From: Patescibacteria group bacterium | Lineage (GTDB): Bacteria; Patescibacteriota; Minisyncoccia; UBA6257; Brennerbacteraceae | Assembly: GCA_040753135.1 (NCBI GenBank) | Contig: JBFMGR010000001.1 | Span: 1 to 49,361, forward strand | Direction of reading: 5' to 3' | DNA length: 49,361 nt | In this document: in pieces, positions 46,676-49,361 of the stretch | How positions within the stretch are numbered: the first letter of the stretch is position 1 | How the letters are laid out: each line of letters starts with the position of its first letter | Position numbers and translations under genes: made by a program | The notes under the pieces: generated by a model | What the model was told of the DNA's origin: nothing | Databases searched by the model: none | What the model saw: only the letters and a program-made list of their open reading frames with translations

Positions 46676-48855
46676 TGGCTAATCATAATCATCAACATCA
46701 GCATCAGCATAATCATCAGACAGAGGGAAAAACTGTTTATATCTGCCCGATGTGTCCGGGCGTGGAGTCTGACCGGCCGGGCCAGTGTCCGGCTTGCGGC
46801 ATGCACTTGATAAAAAGCCAAAAGCCAAAAGCAAAAAGTCAAAAAGAGATGCAAAAAAAGCATCAAAACCATAATAAGCATGCCGGGCATTCAGCCGGAA
46901 TGTTTTTGAAAAAATTCTGGTTAAGTTTAATTTTGACCATTCCTGTGATTTTGTACTCTGACATTTTTCAAAAAGTTGTCGGTTTGCGCCTCCCAGATTT
47001 GGAAATTGGAAATTGGGAATTCGGAACTTTGATCCCGGCAATATTGGGGTCAGTGGTGTTTTTTTACGGGGGCGCGGTATTTTTAAAATCAGCTTGGCAG
47101 GAACTTAAAGCCCGTTTGCCGGGAATGATGAGCTTAATTGCTCTGGCAATCTCCGCGGCTTATCTGTGGAGCATTTATGCGGTATTTTTTGCTCCGGCCC
47201 AGGTGCTTTTTTGGGAGTTGACAACCCTAATCACGATTATGCTTTTAGGGCACTGGTTTGAGATGCGGGCAGTTTCCGGAGTTCAAGGCGCTTTAAAAGA
47301 ATTATCCAAACTGTTACCGGATAAAGCCGAGAGAGTTAAATCAAAATCAGGCGATCAAGAACAGATTGAAGTTGTTGGTTTGGACGAGTTAATGATTGGC
47401 GATGTTTTATTGGTTCGACCCGGAGCCAAGATCCCGGCTGACGCTAAAGTTATTAGCGGCAGTTCAGAGGTGAATGAGTCAATGATTACTGGTGAGTCAA
47501 AGCCGATTCTGAAAACTCAAGGCAGCGAAGTAATTGCCGGCACGGTTAATGGCGACGGCTCTTTAAAAATTCAGGTGATTAAGCTTGGTGAAAAGACTTT
47601 TTTGTCCGGGGTAATGCGTTTGGTGGCTGAAGCCCAAGCGTCAAAATCCCGGCTCCAGATTTTATCTGACAAAGCCGCTTTTTATCTGACACTTATAGCC
47701 ATTGGCGCGGGAATAATTACTTTTTTTGCCTGGATTTTAGCTCGGGCCGGGGTTAGTTTTGCCATGGAAAGATTGGTTTCGGTTTTGGTGATTGCCTGTC
47801 CTCATGCTTTGGGTTTGGCGGTGCCGTTGGCGGCTTCAATCTCAACCACTTTAGCGGCGCATCACGGGTTTTTGGTTCGTCAGCGCTTGGCTTTGGAAAG
47901 CGCTCGGAACGTTGATCTGGTTCTGTTTGACAAAACCGGCACTCTGACTTTAGGCCAGTACGGAGTTTCCGAGATAATTAGGTTTAAAGATTCGATTTCT
48001 GAAAATGATTTACTCCAATTGGCCAGTTCAGTTGATTTTTATTCCGAACATTTTGTTGCCCGAGCGATTGTCAAACAAGCCCAAGAAAAAAACCTTGAGC
48101 TGTCGGAAGTAAAGAATTTCCAAAGAATTCCCGGCAAAGGCGTAAAAGGAGAGGTTAATAACAAAACGGTTTTTGTTGGCGGCGAAGCGATTTTAAACCA
48201 TCAGTTTGAGATTCCTGAACGGGTGAAAAAATTAGCCGAACAAGGCAAAACCATTGTTTACCTAATGGTTAATAATGAAATTTGGGGCGCGATTGCTTTG
48301 GCGGATTTAATCCGTGAAGAGTCTTTTGGAGCGATTAAACAGCTGAAAAAAATGGGGATTAAAACCGCGATGCTTACTGGCGACAATTCAGATGTGGCGG
48401 AATGGGTGGCGAACCAGCTTGGAATTGACGAGTATTTTGCCAATGTTTTGCCCGGAGAAAAAGCCGCTAAGGTTAAAGCTTTGCAAGCTAAGGGCAATAA
48501 AGTGGCAATGGTTGGTGATGGGATTAATGACGCGCCGGCTTTAACTCAGGCGGATTTGGGCATTGCTGTTGGCGCCGGCACCAATGTGGCAATTGAGTCG
48601 GCCGGAATTATTTTAGTGAAAAACGATCCCCGAGATATTGCCAAAGTGATTCAGCTTTCCCGCTTAACCCACAAAAAGATGATTCAAAACCTATTCTGGG
48701 CCGCCGGCTATAACATCTTTGCTTTGCCTTTGGCTGCCGGCGCTTTAGCGTTTAAGGGAATTATGCTTCAGCCGGCTTTAGCCGCGCTGTTGATGTCATT
48801 GAGCACGGTGATTGTTGCTTTTAATGCTTTGTTAATGAAAAAACAATTTAATTAA
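46675..48855 (+). CDS. P1B-type heavy-metal ATPase, CopB-like (CPH motif)
   Basis: 726 aa. A His-rich start (HNHQHQHQHNHQ) and a zinc-finger-like metal-binding domain (CPMC at 24-27 and CPAC at 38-41) replace the usual HMA domain; a second His cluster (HQNHNKHAGH) follows. Transmembrane CPH motif Cys375-Pro-His377 marks the CopB subgroup (Cu(II)/Ag or Cu(I) export); phosphorylation motif DKTGTLT at Asp419, TGES actuator motif (MITGESKPI), and MVGDGINDAPAL hinge. The nucleotide-domain HP dipeptide reads SEHFVARAI instead of SEHPLARAI. A short AT-rich repeat (46995-47030) is translated as LEIGNWEFG. Coupled to csoR. Confidence 0.93.
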   Translation: MANHNHQHQHQHNHQTEGKTVYICPMCPGVESDRPGQCPACGMHLIKSQKPKAKSQKEMQKKHQNHNKHAGHSAGMFLKKFWLSLILTIPVILYSDIFQKVVGLRLPDLEIGNWEFGTLIPAILGSVVFFYGGAVFLKSAWQELKARLPGMMSLIALAISAAYLWSIYAVFFAPAQVLFWELTTLITIMLLGHWFEMRAVSGVQGALKELSKLLPDKAERVKSKSGDQEQIEVVGLDELMIGDVLLVRPGAKIPADAKVISGSSEVNESMITGESKPILKTQGSEVIAGTVNGDGSLKIQVIKLGEKTFLSGVMRLVAEAQASKSRLQILSDKAAFYLTLIAIGAGIITFFAWILARAGVSFAMERLVSVLVIACPHALGLAVPLAASISTTLAAHHGFLVRQRLALESARNVDLVLFDKTGTLTLGQYGVSEIIRFKDSISENDLLQLASSVDFYSEHFVARAIVKQAQEKNLELSEVKNFQRIPGKGVKGEVNNKTVFVGGEAILNHQFEIPERVKKLAEQGKTIVYLMVNNEIWGAIALADLIREESFGAIKQLKKMGIKTAMLTGDNSDVAEWVANQLGIDEYFANVLPGEKAAKVKALQAKGNKVAMVGDGINDAPALTQADLGIAVGAGTNVAIESAGIILVKNDPRDIAKVIQLSRLTHKKMIQNLFWAAGYNIFALPLAAGALAFKGIMLQPALAALLMSLSTVIVAFNALLMKKQFN
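46995..47030 (+). repeat. AT-rich dispersed repeat inside the P1B ATPase gene
   Basis: GATTTGGAAATTGGAAATTG and GGAATTCGGAACTT, the same unit type as at 18540 and 34790, translated in frame in the loop between the first two membrane helices. Confidence 0.5.
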
Positions 48856-48929
48856 ATTATTCGGATAGGCGTATTCGCGATGCGCTATTCGGATGCCAAA
48901 GGTCGAAAATTAATAAAAAAATTAGAAAA

Positions 48930-49178
48930 ATGGACAAGAAATTAGATGTTTTAGCTTTAGCCAATGCTTCAGCAATTATCTCTGCTTTGGGCATGGTTTT
49001 GCTTGGCATCGCGGCTAATTTAGGCATTTATACCGGCGCCGCTGAAATGATGATTGAGTGGCACCTGTTCTTTTCTTTGAGTTTTTGGGGAATCATTGCC
49101 GGCGCGGTTGAGGCGGCAGCGTTGATGTTTTTTGCCGGCGCGGTTTTTGCTTGGGTTTACAACAAATTAATAAAATAA
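48930..49178 (+). CDS. DUF5676-like two-helix membrane protein
   Basis: 82 aa with two hydrophobic helices (ANASAIISALGMVLLGIAANLG and LSFWGIIAGAVEAAALMFFAGAVFAWVYNKL). The Gly/Ala-rich second helix ending in AWVYNKL resembles the DUF5676 family, small membrane proteins often found beside metal ATPases and Met-rich proteins. Likely part of the metal-resistance operon. Confidence 0.8.
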   Translation: MDKKLDVLALANASAIISALGMVLLGIAANLGIYTGAAEMMIEWHLFFSLSFWGIIAGAVEAAALMFFAGAVFAWVYNKLIK

Positions 49179-49184
49179 AGTTCT

Positions 49185-49361
49185 ATGAAAAAAATTCTTT
49201 TTGTTAGTTTAGCTTTTGTTTTGCCTTTAATCAGTTTGGCTCATGCCGAGACAAGCGAGTTTAATGGCCAGTATCCGATGATGGGAATGGGAATGATGGG
49301 TATGGGCTGGGCCGGCTGCGCCGGTTATGGGTTTTGGCCTTGGTTGGGAATTCTTGCTTAT
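49185..49361 (+). CDS. Met/Gly-rich secreted protein, 3' end outside window
   Basis: Fifty-nine codons are visible. A signal peptide (KKILFVSLAFVLPLISLAHA) is followed by a segment rich in Met and Gly (MMGMGMMGMGWAG) typical of extracytoplasmic copper-binding proteins with Met motifs, then a start of a hydrophobic helix (YGFWPWLGILAY). It is placed 6 bases after the DUF5676-like gene, supporting a role in copper or silver handling. The rest lies outside. Confidence 0.75.
   Translation, partial: MKKILFVSLAFVLPLISLAHAETSEFNGQYPMMGMGMMGMGWAGCAGYGFWPWLGILAY

Overview
The window reads as a chromosomal segment of a reduced-genome bacterium, most likely a member of the Candidate Phyla Radiation (Patescibacteria, Parcubacteria-like). 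This is an inference from gene content and style: short AT-leaning genes packed with few gaps, a split ComEC, a split transketolase, a TrpR-like YerC regulator, a DUF5652-type membrane protein, a GAD-less AspRS, an NDK with a large insert, and cohesin/dockerin surface proteins. TGA is used as an ordinary stop (for example at the ends of the genes at 2892, 16807, 26815 and 44734), which argues against the UGA-recoding Gracilibacteria/Absconditabacteria lineages. Many promoters have an extended -10 (TGnTATAAT-like), and several sit 6-7 bp before the ATG, so leaderless mRNAs are predicted.

Layout. 1-5232: cell-envelope precursor genes (5'-truncated glmS, yvcK-like, uppS), tRNA-Ala(CGC), tRNA-Leu(GAG), bL19 and an RluD-type pseudouridine synthase. 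5241-12240: ABC exporter, tRNA-Val(GAC), CapA-like protein, small mechanosensitive-channel-like protein, folD, a secreted coiled-coil protein, a DUF805 protein, tRNA-Ala(UGC) and a tRNA 5'-half fragment. 12241-15540: a 51-aa zinc-ribbon gene, an HtrA-like protease and a thiol-redox group (DsbA-like, glutaredoxin-like, TrxB). 15597-16210: a TrpR-like regulator bracketed by two identical 26-bp palindromes. 16337-26815: SpoU methyltransferase, HIT protein, then a central-carbon block (GAPDH, RpiB, PanE-like reductase, Rpe-like, transketolase in two genes with a GNAT gene between, PfkB kinase, two unknown genes, class II aldolase). 26802-28839: ComEC as two genes. 28860-32164: a T-box leader with aspS, ndk, a 6S-like small RNA and uppP.

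32294-36187 holds DUF763, MazG-like and small membrane or unknown genes. 36184-37215 is a small mobile-element locus: a REP-associated tyrosine transposase (RAYT) with three copies of its presumptive palindromic REP, and a broken GIY-YIG gene. 37199-44734 is a surface-assembly cluster: a sialidase-repeat-like secreted protein whose C-terminal module is duplicated as a separate secreted gene, a DUF916-like membrane protein, a dockerin protein and two membrane-anchored cohesin proteins. 44734-49361: an MFS-like transporter and DUF5652 gene, then a metal-resistance operon (CsoR-family regulator with an operator inside its promoter, CopB-type P1B ATPase, DUF5676-like protein, and the start of a Met/Gly-rich secreted protein cut by the window end).

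The most interesting leads are the cohesin-dockerin surface cluster, the RAYT/REP locus, the twin palindromes around the TrpR-like gene, the T-box on aspS, the 6S-like RNA, and the leaderless promoter architecture. No CRISPR array, rRNA, integrase or phage module was seen.
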